Origin: Ramlibacter humi | GTDB taxonomy: Bacteria; Pseudomonadota; Gammaproteobacteria; Burkholderiales; Burkholderiaceae_C | Reading direction: 5' to 3' | Assembly (NCBI RefSeq): GCF_004681975.1 | Contig: NZ_SMLK01000006.1 | Span: forward strand, 124,001-188,000 | DNA length: 64,000 nucleotides | Part shown: piece by piece, positions 1-8,029 of the stretch | Position numbering within the stretch: the stretch's first letter is position 1 | Layout of the letters: each line of letters opens with the position of its first letter | The notes under the pieces: generated by a model | The model's input: only the letters and a program-made list of their open reading frames with translations | The model's database searches: none | What the model was told of the DNA's origin: nothing | Position numbers and translations under genes: made by a program

Positions 1-308
1 CAGCCGGTGGCGGTGCCCCAGGGGCTCACCGGCCGATCGCCGGCGGGCGCGTCGGCGCGAACGCTTTCCGGCTCGGGCGAAGGTTCGCGCACGAAGAACC
101 CGCGGTTCTTGCGCGCTTCCACCAGGCCCTGCGCCAACAGCTGGTCGTAAGCGGCCACCACGGTGGACGGGCTCACGCCGTGCTGGCGCGCGCATTCGCG
201 CACCGAAGGCAGCCGCGCGCCAGGCGCCAGCAGCCGGTCGCGGATGCGCTGCGCGAAGCGTCCCGACAGCTGCTCCGTCAGCGACTGGGTGGAAGTCTTC
301 ATCAGCAT
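1..308 (-). CDS. MocR/GntR-type PLP-linked transcriptional regulator, N-terminal part
   Basis: This is the N-terminal 102 or so residues of a protein that runs out of the window. Residues about 8-75 form a GntR-type winged helix-turn-helix: the segment around PSVRECARQHGVSPSTVV is the recognition helix region and is followed by AAYDQLLAQGLVEAR and a GFFV wing. The segment after it, rich in Pro, Glu and Ala, looks like the linker that joins the DNA-binding domain to an aminotransferase-fold domain in MocR regulators. That second domain is outside the window, so the MocR assignment is inferred from the linker and from the PLP-enzyme genes next door. The start is ATG at 308, with a second in-frame ATG at 302. 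The gene is divergent from the exporter/aminotransferase cassette at 471, which it probably controls. Confidence 0.8.
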   Translation of the reverse strand, partial: MLMKTSTQSLTEQLSGRFAQRIRDRLLAPGARLPSVRECARQHGVSPSTVVAAYDQLLAQGLVEARKNRGFFVREPSPEPESVRADAPAGDRPVSPWGTATG

Positions 309-338
309 CGGGGCATCCTTCGTGTATCGCCGCATCGA

Positions 339-388
339 CCAGTACAGTGAACCGAGTGATCCGGCCAACTGTATTGGTAGTGTACTGG
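339..388. promoter_or_regulatory. Putative MocR operator and divergent promoter region
   Basis: The 162-bp gap between the regulator and the exporter gene holds three related half-sites: CCAGTACA at 339-346, TGTATTGG at 370-377 and TGTACTGG at 381-388. The first and last are perfect inverted copies. The last two are direct repeats 11 bp apart, differing at one base. MocR-type regulators commonly bind pairs of direct repeats, so this arrangement fits an autoregulated, effector-controlled divergent promoter. A possible -35 (TTGGTA, 374-379) lies inside the repeats. No convincing -10 is visible. Confidence 0.5.
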
Positions 389-470
389 CGAGCGAGCTTA
401 CAGTGACCGCCATGCCCACGCAACCCACCCTTGCGACCATCTGCCCGGCGCGGCGCGCGGAGGCGCGCGC

Positions 471-1379
471 ATGAACCAGCAGGAAGTGCGCGGCCTCTGG
501 CTCGGCCTGGTGGGCGTGACCATCTTCGCGCTGACGCTGCCCATGACGCGGCTGGCCGTCGGCACGCCCGAGGCACCGCAGATGTCCGGCGTGTTCATCG
601 CGCTGGGGCGCGCCGTGGTCGCGGCGATGTTGTCGGCCGCCTTCCTGGTCGCCAGCCGCGCGCCCTGGCCGCGGCGCGGCGAGTGGGTGCCGCTTGTGAT
701 CACCTCCGCCGGCGTGGTGTTCGGTTTCCCGCTGCTCACGTCCATCGCCATGCGCTACGTGCAGGCGGTGCACGCCAGCGTGATCGTCGGCGTGCTGCCG
801 CTGGCTACCGCGCTGGTCGGCGCGTGGCTGCACCGCCAGCGCCCCAGCAGCGGCTTCTGGCTGTGCGCCGCGCTGGGCAGCGCGCTGGTGGTCGGCTTCG
901 CGCTGCTCAAGGCCGGCACGGGCACGGTGCTGCATCCCGCCGACATGCTGCTGCTCGCGGCGATGGTCTGCGCCGCGGTGGGCTACGGGTACGGCGCGCG
1001 CCTGTCGCAGCGCATGCGCGCCGAACACGTGATCTGCTGGGCGCTGGTGCTGTCGCTGCCGCTCACGCTGCCGCTGGCGTGGTGGTCCATGCCGCGCCAG
1101 CCCGTGCAGCCGTCCGCCTGGTGGGCCTTCGGCTACGTCGCCGTGTTCTCGATGTGGCTGGGGTTCTTCGCCTGGTACCGCGGCCTGGCCATGGGCGGCA
1201 CCGTGCGCGTCAGCCAGGTGCAGCTGGTGCAGCCGTTCCTCAGCATGGTTTTCGCCGTGTCGCTGTTGGGCGAGACGCTCGACGCCGTCACACTCGCCTT
1301 CGCCGTGGCCGTCATCGCCACCGTGTTCATCGGCAAGAAGATGCCGGTACGACCCCTTGCTTCCCAGGAGACCGCATGA
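471..1379 (+). CDS. EamA/DMT-family transporter
   Basis: A 302-residue integral membrane protein with about ten hydrophobic segments in two repeated halves, the usual build of the drug/metabolite transporter superfamily (two EamA domains of five helices). The second half carries the conserved region around FFAWYRGLAMGG and VQLVQPFLSM typical of EamA proteins. Members export amino acids, nucleosides or small metabolites; the substrate cannot be read from sequence. GGAGG at 459-463 is a good ribosome binding site for the ATG at 471. The stop overlaps the next start by four bases (ATGA at 1376-1379), so it is translationally coupled to the aminotransferase and heads the cassette. Export of the substrate or product of the downstream enzymes is a reasonable inference. 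Confidence 0.9.
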   Translation: MNQQEVRGLWLGLVGVTIFALTLPMTRLAVGTPEAPQMSGVFIALGRAVVAAMLSAAFLVASRAPWPRRGEWVPLVITSAGVVFGFPLLTSIAMRYVQAVHASVIVGVLPLATALVGAWLHRQRPSSGFWLCAALGSALVVGFALLKAGTGTVLHPADMLLLAAMVCAAVGYGYGARLSQRMRAEHVICWALVLSLPLTLPLAWWSMPRQPVQPSAWWAFGYVAVFSMWLGFFAWYRGLAMGGTVRVSQVQLVQPFLSMVFAVSLLGETLDAVTLAFAVAVIATVFIGKKMPVRPLASQETA

Positions 1380-2584
1380 AACCGAACGACCTGCCCGCCC
1401 CGTGGACCCTGGCGCGCCGCGCCAACCGCATGAACCCCTCGGTCATCCGCGAGATCCTCAAGGTCACCGAACGCCCCGGCATCATCAGCTTCGCCGGCGG
1501 CCTGCCCTCGCCCGCCACCTTCCCGGTGAAGGAATTCGCCGCGGCCAGCGCGCAGGTGCTGGCCAACGACGGCCCGGGCGCGCTGCAGTATGCCGCCAGC
1601 GAAGGCTTCGGCCCGCTGCGCGAGCGCGTGGCCGCGCAGCTGCCCTGGACGGTCGACCCGGCGCAGGTGCTCATCACCACGGGCTCGCAACAGGGCCTGG
1701 ACCTGGTGGCGAAGGTGCTGATCGACGCGGGCTCGCGCATCCTCGTCGAGACGCCCACCTACCTGGGCGCGCTGCAGGCTTTCACGCCGATGGAACCCGA
1801 AGTGGTCGGCGTGGGCAGCGACAGCGAAGGCCTGGCTCTGGACGACTTCGAAGCCAAGGCCGCCGGCGCGCGCTTCCTGTACCTGCTGCCCAACTTCCAG
1901 AACCCCACCGGGCGCACGATGAGCGAAGAGCGCCGCGCCGCGCTGTCCAAGACCGCGGCGCGCCTGGGCGTGCCCATCATCGAAGACAACCCGTACGGCG
2001 ACCTGTGGTTCGACCAGCCGCCGCCCGCGCCGTTGACGGCCCGCAACCCCGAAGGCTGCATCTACCTGGGCTCGTTCTCCAAGGTGCTGGCCCCCGGCCT
2101 GCGCCTGGGCTTCCTGGTCGCGCCGCCCGCGCTGTACCCCAAGCTGCTGCAGGCCAAGCAGGCGGCCGACCTGCACAGCCCCAGCTTCAACCAGCGCATG
2201 GCCGCGCAGGTGGTGGAAGGCGACTTCCTCGACCGGCACGTGCCGCGCATCCGCGCCCTGTACCGCTCGCAGCGCGACGCCATGCTGGCCGCGCTGGACC
2301 GCGAGATGGCCGGCCTGGACGTGCAATGGAATTCGCCCGACGGCGGCATGTTCCTGTGGGCGCGCCTGCCGCGCGGCATGAACGCGGTCACGCTGCTGCC
2401 CAAGGCGGTGGACCTGGGCGTGGCCTTCGTGCCGGGCGCCGCTTTCTACGCCGGCGGGGAGAACGACCCCGAAGCCCTGCGCACGCTGCGCCTGTCGTTC
2501 GTCACCGCCACGGTGGAACAGATCGACCGTGGCATCGCCGCGCTGGCGAAAGCCATCCGCCAGGCGGCGGGAGGCGGGGCGTGA
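1376..2584 (+). CDS. PLP-dependent aminotransferase, class I/II (LysN/MocR-like)
   Basis: A 402-residue fold-type I aminotransferase. Visible active-site features are the SxQQGLDL motif near 104-110 that binds the cofactor phosphate, the NPTG motif at 176-179, the EDNPYGDL segment with Asp204 and Tyr207, and the cofactor lysine Lys236 in SFSKVLAPGLRLG. This layout is that of the 2-aminoadipate/aromatic aminotransferase group whose domain is also fused in MocR regulators. It has no helix-turn-helix of its own. The natural amino donor and acceptor are not predictable. The start overlaps the exporter stop and its own stop overlaps the GTG of the next gene, so it is the second gene of a coupled operon. 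Confidence 0.9.
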   Translation: MKPNDLPAPWTLARRANRMNPSVIREILKVTERPGIISFAGGLPSPATFPVKEFAAASAQVLANDGPGALQYAASEGFGPLRERVAAQLPWTVDPAQVLITTGSQQGLDLVAKVLIDAGSRILVETPTYLGALQAFTPMEPEVVGVGSDSEGLALDDFEAKAAGARFLYLLPNFQNPTGRTMSEERRAALSKTAARLGVPIIEDNPYGDLWFDQPPPAPLTARNPEGCIYLGSFSKVLAPGLRLGFLVAPPALYPKLLQAKQAADLHSPSFNQRMAAQVVEGDFLDRHVPRIRALYRSQRDAMLAALDREMAGLDVQWNSPDGGMFLWARLPRGMNAVTLLPKAVDLGVAFVPGAAFYAGGENDPEALRTLRLSFVTATVEQIDRGIAALAKAIRQAAGGGA

Positions 2585-3201
2585 TCCGGCTCTGGGGCCG
2601 CATCTCGTCCATCAACGTCCGCAAGGCGGTTTTCACGCTGCAGCACCTGGGGCTGCGCTTCGAGCGCATCGACGCCGGCGGCGAGTTCGGCATCGTGCGC
2701 ACGCCCGGCTACCTGGCGCGCAACCCGAACGCGCTGGTGCCGCTGCTGGACGACGACGGCTTCGAGCTGTGGGAATCCAACGCCATCGTGCGTTACCTCG
2801 GCGCCAGGTATTCGAACGGCGCGTTCTACCCGCAGGACCTGCGCGGCCGCTTCGATGCCGAACGCTGGATGGACTGGCAGCAGACCACGCTGAACGGCGC
2901 GGGCCGCAATGCCTTCGTGCAGTTGATCCGCACGCCGGCCGCGCAGCGCGACCAGAAGCTGGTCGACCAGTCCATCATCGCCACCGAGCCGCTGTGGGAC
3001 CTGCTCGAAGGCCACCTGCAAGGCCGCCGCTTCATGGCCGGCGACGTGATCACGGTGGCCGACGTGCCCATCGCCTGCGAAATGCACCGCTGGCGCGGGC
3101 TGCCGCTGGCATGGCGCGAGCGGCCCCGCCTTGACGCCTGGTACGACCGCATGCTCGCCCTGCCCGCCGCTCGCGGCGTGCTCGACCTTCCCCTGTCCTG
3201 A
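2581..3201 (+). CDS. Glutathione S-transferase family protein
   Basis: 206 residues from a GTG start at 2581 that overlaps the preceding stop (GTGA). The N-terminal 80 residues form a thioredoxin-like domain: the first strand LWGRISSINVRKAVFTLQHL, the cis-Pro segment NALVPLL, and the glutathione-binding ESNAIVRYL signature. An all-helical C-terminal domain follows, ending in the usual PRLDAWYDRM helix. Ser10 or Ser11 sits where catalytic Ser/Cys residues lie in bacterial GSTs. The enzyme would add glutathione to, or isomerise, an electrophile; the substrate is unknown. Its place between an aminotransferase and a PhzF-like gene suggests it handles an intermediate of the same pathway. Confidence 0.88.
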   Translation: MIRLWGRISSINVRKAVFTLQHLGLRFERIDAGGEFGIVRTPGYLARNPNALVPLLDDDGFELWESNAIVRYLGARYSNGAFYPQDLRGRFDAERWMDWQQTTLNGAGRNAFVQLIRTPAAQRDQKLVDQSIIATEPLWDLLEGHLQGRRFMAGDVITVADVPIACEMHRWRGLPLAWRERPRLDAWYDRMLALPAARGVLDLPLS

Positions 3202-3217
3202 AAAACGAGAGTCCACG

Positions 3218-4078
3218 ATGAACCGCCCCTTCAAGCAAGTCGATGTCTTCACCGCCAAGCCCTACCTGGGCAACCCTGTTGCCGTGGTGCTGGACGGCAA
3301 GGGTTTGACGACGGAGCAGATGCAAGGCTTCACCAGGTGGACCAACCTGTCGGAAGCGACCTTCGTCCTGCCGCCCGAAGACCCCAAGGCCGACTACAAG
3401 GTGCGCATCTTCACCACCAGCCAGGAGCTGCCGTTCGCCGGCCACCCGACGCTGGGCACCTGCCATGCGTGGCTGGAAGCGGGCGGCCGCCCCAAGGGTG
3501 AACACGTCGTGCAGGAATGCGGCATCGGCCTGGTGAACATCCGCCGCGATGGCGAACGCCTGGCTTTCGCCGCGCCGCCGCTGCGCAAGTCGGGCCCGCT
3601 GGACGAAGCCGACCTGCAGCTGATCGCCCGCGGCCTGCGCATCGCGCGGGAAGACATCGTCGACCATGCCTGGTGCGACAACGGCCCCGGCTGGCGCGGC
3701 GTGATGCTGCGCAGCGCCGGGCAGGTGCTCAAGCTGCAACCCGATGGCGCGGTGCTCGAAGGCTTGTTCGTCGGCGTCACCGGCCCGCATGCCAAGGTCG
3801 GCGTGGTCGCACCGCGCACGGCGGGGGACGAGTGTGCCTTCGAAGTGCGCGCCTTCTTCCCCAGCAGCAACGGCACGGTGGAAGACCCTGTCACCGGCAG
3901 CCTGAACGCCGCGCTGGCGCAGTGGCTCACGCGCGCCGGCTACGCCGGCGACAGCTATGTCGCCGCGCAAGGCACGGCGCTGGGCCGCGCCGGCCGCGTG
4001 CACGTGCAGCGCGAAGGCGCCGAGCTGTGGATCGGCGGCCAATCGGTCACTTGCATAGACGGCCAGGCGAGGTTATGA
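3218..4078 (+). CDS. PhzF-family isomerase/epimerase
   Basis: 286 residues covering the full diaminopimelate-epimerase-like fold of the PhzF family. Residues 8-25 give the signature QVDVFTAKPYLGNPVAVV. Glu46 in the TNLSEATFV segment matches the catalytic glutamate of PhzF. RIFTTSQELPFAGHPTLGT (near 71-90) and the second-half motif EDPVTGSLNAAL mark the two pseudo-repeats. In phenazine makers PhzF isomerises dihydrohydroxyanthranilate, but the other phenazine genes are not here, so the true substrate is unknown. It follows the GST gene after a 16-base gap and overlaps the VOC gene by four bases (ATGA at 4075-4078). Confidence 0.9.
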   Translation: MNRPFKQVDVFTAKPYLGNPVAVVLDGKGLTTEQMQGFTRWTNLSEATFVLPPEDPKADYKVRIFTTSQELPFAGHPTLGTCHAWLEAGGRPKGEHVVQECGIGLVNIRRDGERLAFAAPPLRKSGPLDEADLQLIARGLRIAREDIVDHAWCDNGPGWRGVMLRSAGQVLKLQPDGAVLEGLFVGVTGPHAKVGVVAPRTAGDECAFEVRAFFPSSNGTVEDPVTGSLNAALAQWLTRAGYAGDSYVAAQGTALGRAGRVHVQREGAELWIGGQSVTCIDGQARL

Positions 4079-4758
4079 CCGCAGCACGCATCGATCACCT
4101 CGTCATCGGTGCCGACACGCTGGCCCAGGGCGCCGCGTGGAGCCGCAAGACGCTGGGCGCCGAGCCGAATCCCGGCGGCCAGCACCCGTTGATGGGCACG
4201 CACAACCAGTTGATGCGCATCGCCACCGTCGACTTCCCTTGTGCGTATCTCGAAATCATCGCGCACAACCCGCCGGCGCAGCCGCAGGACGGGCGCGCGC
4301 GGTGGTTCGACCTGGACCAGCCCGCCGTCAAGTCCGCGCTGCGCGACGAAGGTCCCCGGCTGATCCACTGGGTGGTGAAGGTGCCGGACCTGCGCACGGC
4401 CGTGGACGCATGGGCGAAGCTGGGCATCGACCGCGGCGAGATCGTGGAAGCCAGCCGCATGACGCCGCGCGGCCTGCTGCAATGGCAGATCACCATCCGC
4501 CGCGACGGCCAGCGTTTGCTGGACGGGTGCCTGCCCACGCTTATCCAGTGGGGCGAGACGCACCCAGCGCATTCGCTGCCGGAGTCCGGCGTCACGCTGC
4601 GCGGCGCCGGCGTGCGCCATCCGCAAGCCGCGCTGTTGGCCAAGGCTTTCGAGGCCATCGGGCTCGAAAGCCTCGCGGTCAAGGAAGGCCCGGCCAACCT
4701 TTGCGCCGCGCTGAACACCCCTGGCGAGCCGGTTCGGCTGCAATCGAAAGGACTTTGA
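4075..4758 (+). CDS. VOC-superfamily (glyoxalase-like) protein
   Basis: 227 residues. The N-terminal part begins RIDHLVIGADTLAQGAAW, the typical first beta-alpha unit of a glyoxalase-like domain, followed by HPLMGTHNQLMRI and CAYLEIIAHNP, which carry metal-ligand-like positions (His, Glu) of the vicinal oxygen chelate fold. The middle (LIHWVVKVPDLRTAVDAWAK) looks like the second repeat. Such proteins act as lyases, isomerases or dioxygenases, or simply bind ligands. The reaction cannot be assigned. The start overlaps the PhzF stop, and the stop TGA overlaps the next ATG (TGATG at 4756-4760), so it is coupled on both sides. Confidence 0.83.
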   Translation: MTAARIDHLVIGADTLAQGAAWSRKTLGAEPNPGGQHPLMGTHNQLMRIATVDFPCAYLEIIAHNPPAQPQDGRARWFDLDQPAVKSALRDEGPRLIHWVVKVPDLRTAVDAWAKLGIDRGEIVEASRMTPRGLLQWQITIRRDGQRLLDGCLPTLIQWGETHPAHSLPESGVTLRGAGVRHPQAALLAKAFEAIGLESLAVKEGPANLCAALNTPGEPVRLQSKGL

Positions 4759-5765
4759 TGACGATGCGTTTCGCGCGCGAAGAAGTGGACGCGGCGCGCC
4801 GCACGGTCTACGCCCACCTGTCGCCCACGCCGCAGTACGCCTGGCCCATGCTGCGCGACCGCCTGGGCGCCACCGTGTGGGTGAAGCACGAGAACCACAC
4901 GGCGGCCGGCGCCTTCAAGGTGCGCGGCGGCCTGACGTACTTCGAGGAGCTGGTGCGCGAGGGCCGGCCCGCGGGTGTGATCAGCGCCACGCGCGGCAAC
5001 CACGGCCAGTCGGTCGGCTTCGCCGCCCGGCTGCACGGGCTGCCAGCCACCATCGTCGTGCCGCACGGCAATTCGACCGAAAAGAACACGGCCATGCGCA
5101 CGCTGGGCGTGCAACTGGTGGAGCATGGCGAAGACTTCCAGGCGGCGCGCGAACATGCGGGTGCTCTCGCGCGCGAGCAGGGCCTGCACATGGTGCCCTC
5201 GTTCCACCACGGCCTGATCAAGGGCGTGATGACCTACTGGCTGGAATTCTTCGAGAGCTTCGCGCCCGGCGCCGCACCCGACGTGGTGTTCGTGCCCATC
5301 GGCCAGGGCTCGGGCTTCTGCGCCGCCGCGGCCGCGCGCGAGTTCACCGGCGCGCGCAGCAAGCTGGTGGGCGTGGTGTCCGCCCACGCGACCACCTACC
5401 TCGACTCCTTCCGGGCACGCCAGGTGCGCGAGGCGCCCGTCACCACCGAACTGGCCGACGGCATGGCCTGCCGCATCGCCGACCAGGAAGCGCTGGACAT
5501 CGTGCTGCGGGAAGCCGAGGACATCGTCGCGGTCACCGACGACGAAGTGGCCGAGGCCATGCGCATCCTGTTCCACGACACCCACAACGTGGCCGAAGGC
5601 GCCGGCGCCGCGGCGCTGGCGGCCGCCCTGCAGCGCAAGGAGCGCTGGGCCGGCCGCACCATCGGGGTCGCGCTGACCGGGGGCAACGTGGACAGCCCCG
5701 TGTTCGCTCGCGTTCTGACACAGCGTCAGCCCCGTCCTACACCGGCGTCGGCGCTCTCCGTCTAG
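4758..5765 (+). CDS. Threonine dehydratase-like PLP enzyme (fold type II)
   Basis: 335 residues of the serine/threonine dehydratase family. Lys54 in AAGAFKVRGG is the cofactor lysine. SATRGNHGQSVG near 77-87 is the substrate loop. GQGSGF is the phosphate-binding glycine loop, and LTGGNVDSP near the C-terminus closes the active site. There is no C-terminal ACT regulatory domain, so it resembles catabolic or short dehydratases rather than allosteric biosynthetic IlvA. Candidate substrates are threonine, serine, a hydroxyaspartate or another beta-hydroxy amino acid. The Arg in ATRGNHGQ replaces the more usual SAGNHAQ pattern and may reflect a different substrate. It is the last gene of the MocR-linked cassette. 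Confidence 0.87.
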   Translation: MTMRFAREEVDAARRTVYAHLSPTPQYAWPMLRDRLGATVWVKHENHTAAGAFKVRGGLTYFEELVREGRPAGVISATRGNHGQSVGFAARLHGLPATIVVPHGNSTEKNTAMRTLGVQLVEHGEDFQAAREHAGALAREQGLHMVPSFHHGLIKGVMTYWLEFFESFAPGAAPDVVFVPIGQGSGFCAAAAAREFTGARSKLVGVVSAHATTYLDSFRARQVREAPVTTELADGMACRIADQEALDIVLREAEDIVAVTDDEVAEAMRILFHDTHNVAEGAGAAALAAALQRKERWAGRTIGVALTGGNVDSPVFARVLTQRQPRPTPASALSV

Positions 5766-5808
5766 AGTGGCCCTCCCACGCAGCGCCCAGGGGCGCGGGA
5801 GTTTGAGC

Positions 5809-6138
5809 ATGGACCGAGTCACCGGGCCGTTCGACGGCTACTACGTCGCCAGTTCCGCCAACGAGATCAGCGGCCGCTACCTCGGGTTCGCCAAGGTGTG
5901 CTGCGCCCGGCCGGGCAGCTTCTGGCTGGCCACGCTGTGCGAGGAACCGGACTGCTGCGCGCACCTGTGCGGCGGTGGCTTATTCGACACGCCCGAAGCC
6001 GCGATGGCCAGTGCCGAACTGCTGGCACGCAGCCACATCCGCGGCCGCGTACCGGTCGGCGGCGTCCCGGCCACAGAAGGTACGCAGCAGCCGCAGCCCG
6101 GCACCGCGCCTTCGGTCAAGCCCGCGCGCCGCGCGTGA
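5809..6138 (+). CDS. Small cysteine-rich protein of unknown function
   Basis: 109 residues starting MDRVTGPFDGYYVASS. I do not recognise a family. Six cysteines lie between residues about 27 and 55 (VCCARPG, LCEEPDCCAHLCGGG), spaced in pairs as in a small metal-binding or disulfide-bonded domain. There is no signal peptide or membrane segment. The last 35 residues are Pro/Gln/Ala-rich and probably disordered. The ATG at 5809 has a GAG-rich stretch upstream (gggagtttgagc). It stands alone, 43 bases after the dehydratase gene, and converges on the histone-like gene. Confidence 0.65.
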   Translation: MDRVTGPFDGYYVASSANEISGRYLGFAKVCCARPGSFWLATLCEEPDCCAHLCGGGLFDTPEAAMASAELLARSHIRGRVPVGGVPATEGTQQPQPGTAPSVKPARRA

Positions 6139-6170
6139 CCCGGGCGGCTGCGCCGCCCTCTCCCTTCCGT

Positions 6171-6611
6171 TTACTTCGACGACTTGCGCGCCGGCCGCTT
6201 GGTGGTCGTCTTGCGGGCCGTGCTCTTGCGTGCCGTCGTCTTTTTCGCGGCGGTCTTGCGGCCGGTGGCCTTCTTCGCAGGCGCCGTCTTTCGCGCGGTG
6301 GTCTTCCGTGCGGTCGTCTTCTTCGCCGCCGGCTTGCGAGCCGCGGACTTCTTCGCCGGCGCCTTCTTGGCGGCCGTCTTGCGGGACGGCGACGACTTCC
6401 TGGCCGCACTCTTCTTCGCCGTGCTCTTCTTGGCGGTGCCCTTCTTCGCCGGCACCTTGTCCCCTTCCTTGCGCGCTTCCGACAGGCCGATGGCGATGGC
6501 TTGCTTGCGGCTGGTCACCTTCTTGCCGGACCCGCTTTTGAGCTCGCCGTGCTTGAGCTCGTGCATCGTTTCCTCGACCTTGTCTTGCGACTTCTTGCCA
6601 TAGCGTGCCAT
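6171..6611 (-). CDS. Lys/Ala-rich histone-H1-like protein with N-terminal DUF6496-type region
   Basis: 146 residues in two parts. Residues 1-55 (MARYGKKSQDKVEETMHELKHGELKSG and on through KQAIAIGLSEARKEG) form a compact conserved module common in small soil-bacterial proteins. Residues 56-146 are almost only Lys, Ala, Arg, Thr and Ser in AKK/ARK/TARKT repeats, as in eukaryotic H1 tails and bacterial AlgP or Hc1-like proteins. It should be very basic and bind nucleic acid. The start is ATG at 6611, preceded by AGGAGT. The repeat tract is prone to length change between strains. Confidence 0.85.
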   Translation of the reverse strand: MARYGKKSQDKVEETMHELKHGELKSGSGKKVTSRKQAIAIGLSEARKEGDKVPAKKGTAKKSTAKKSAARKSSPSRKTAAKKAPAKKSAARKPAAKKTTARKTTARKTAPAKKATGRKTAAKKTTARKSTARKTTTKRPARKSSK

Positions 6612-6766
6612 GGGGACTCCTGTTGTTGGACGGAAAACGGGGATGTCAACACGGCTGAGCCATGCCCTCCTGAAGGAATGCGCCGCGTTATCGCGTAGGT
6701 GACGATCCGCGCCGCGCCAGTCACGCGCGGGACCGCCGCGCATCGCGACGTCGCCAGAATCGGCGC

Positions 6767-7438
6767 ATGGGAACCTTGTACCTCGTGCGCCACGGCCAGG
6801 CCTCCTTCGGCGCCGACGACTATGACCAGCTCAGTGAGCTGGGCCACCGCCAGAGCGTTCGCCTGGGCGAGTACTTCGCGCACCAGGGCATCCATTTCGA
6901 CGGCCTCATCGCCGGCACTTTGCGCCGCCACAAGCAGACGCTGGCCGGCATCCTGCAGGGCATGAACCGGGCGGGCGAGCACCTGTCCTGGGAAGGCCTG
7001 AACGAATACGACAGCGAAGCGGTCATCGCCGCCGTGCACCCCGAGCCGCTGAAGAAGCCCGATTCGCCCGAGATGTACCGCCACCACTTCCGGTTGCTGC
7101 GCGACGGCCTGGCGCAATGGATGGCCGGCACCACCAGCCCGCGCGGCATGCCGGCGTACGGCGACTTCGTCGCCGGCGTGGCCGGCGCGCTGGACCACGT
7201 GCGCGCCAACCACTACGGGCAGAAGGTGCTCATCGTCACCAGCGGCGGCCCGATCTCCACCGCGGTGGGGCACGTGCTGGGCACCAGCCCGGAAACCACC
7301 ATCGAGCTGAACCTGCGCATCCGCAACACCGCGGTCACCGAGTTCGCGTTCACGCCCAAGCGGCACATGCTGGTGACCTTCAACACCCTGCCCCACCTGG
7401 ACGCGCCGGAGCTGCGCGACTGGGTGACCTACGCCTGA
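6767..7438 (+). CDS. Histidine phosphatase (phosphoglycerate mutase-like) family protein
   Basis: 223 residues. The N-terminal LYLVRHGQASFG carries the RHG signature (8-10) with the phospho-accepting His9, and GTLRRHKQT near 50-58 supplies the expected arginine. At the place where the family normally has a second catalytic histidine (an SHGG-type motif), this protein reads VTSGGPIS (157-164), so that histidine is absent. It may still be a phosphatase using other residues, or a binding protein of the same fold. It is transcribed with the following acetyltransferase, which starts 30 bases downstream. Confidence 0.85.
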   Translation: MGTLYLVRHGQASFGADDYDQLSELGHRQSVRLGEYFAHQGIHFDGLIAGTLRRHKQTLAGILQGMNRAGEHLSWEGLNEYDSEAVIAAVHPEPLKKPDSPEMYRHHFRLLRDGLAQWMAGTTSPRGMPAYGDFVAGVAGALDHVRANHYGQKVLIVTSGGPISTAVGHVLGTSPETTIELNLRIRNTAVTEFAFTPKRHMLVTFNTLPHLDAPELRDWVTYA

Positions 7439-7468
7439 GCCATACTGCCTCCGGCACAGGAGGCGGTC

Positions 7469-7999
7469 ATGGGCATGGAAAACATCGTGGTGCGACGGGT
7501 CGCGCCGCACGAAGCGCGCGGCTGCATCGAAGGCCTGGCGGACCTGCTGGTGGACGTGGTGGAACACGGCGCTTCGGTCGGGTTCATGCTGCCCATCACG
7601 CGCGAAAAGGCGCTCGCCTTCTGGACCCGCGTGGCCGACGCGGTGGTGCGCGGCGACCGCGTGCTGCTGGTCGCGCAGGCGCCCGATGGCCGCATCGCCG
7701 GCACGGTGCAGCTCATCCTGGACCTGCCCGAGAACCAGCCGCACCGCGCGGACCTCGCGAAGATGCAGGTCCACAGCAGCGCGCGGCGCCAGGGTCTCGC
7801 GCAAAGGCTGCTGGAAGCGGCGGAGCGCGAAGCGGTGCGTGAGGGCCGCACGGTGCTCGTGCTCGACGCCGTGACGCACGGCGATGCGTACCGCCTGTAC
7901 CAACGGAGCGGCTGGCAGGCCGTGGGAGATATTCCCAACTACGCGCTGATGCCCGACGGCCCCGCCTGCTCCACCACCTATTTCTACAAGCACCTGTGA
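7469..7999 (+). CDS. GNAT-family N-acetyltransferase
   Basis: 176 residues with the GNAT fold. The acetyl-CoA-binding motif A is KMQVHSSARRQGLAQRLL, containing the R/Q-x-x-G-x-A loop. The upstream strand VLLVAQAPDGRIAGTVQLIL and the downstream LYQRSGWQAVGDIPNY are the usual neighbours. It would transfer acetyl from acetyl-CoA to an amine on a small molecule or protein; the substrate is unknown. An AGGAGG sits about nine bases before the ATG. It follows the phosphatase-fold gene closely and is probably co-transcribed. Confidence 0.88.
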   Translation: MGMENIVVRRVAPHEARGCIEGLADLLVDVVEHGASVGFMLPITREKALAFWTRVADAVVRGDRVLLVAQAPDGRIAGTVQLILDLPENQPHRADLAKMQVHSSARRQGLAQRLLEAAEREAVREGRTVLVLDAVTHGDAYRLYQRSGWQAVGDIPNYALMPDGPACSTTYFYKHL

Positions 8000-8029
8000 G
8001 GCCGCACCCGCGTTGCTAGACTGCCGCGC

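Noticed and set aside
3218-4078. Phenazine biosynthesis locus
   Set aside because: Only a PhzF-like gene is present; none of the other phenazine genes is in the window.
4095-5822. Long minus-strand open frame opposite the VOC and dehydratase genes
   Set aside because: It is an antisense artefact of high GC; the plus-strand frames carry clear family motifs and the antisense translation is Arg/Gly/His-rich without motifs.
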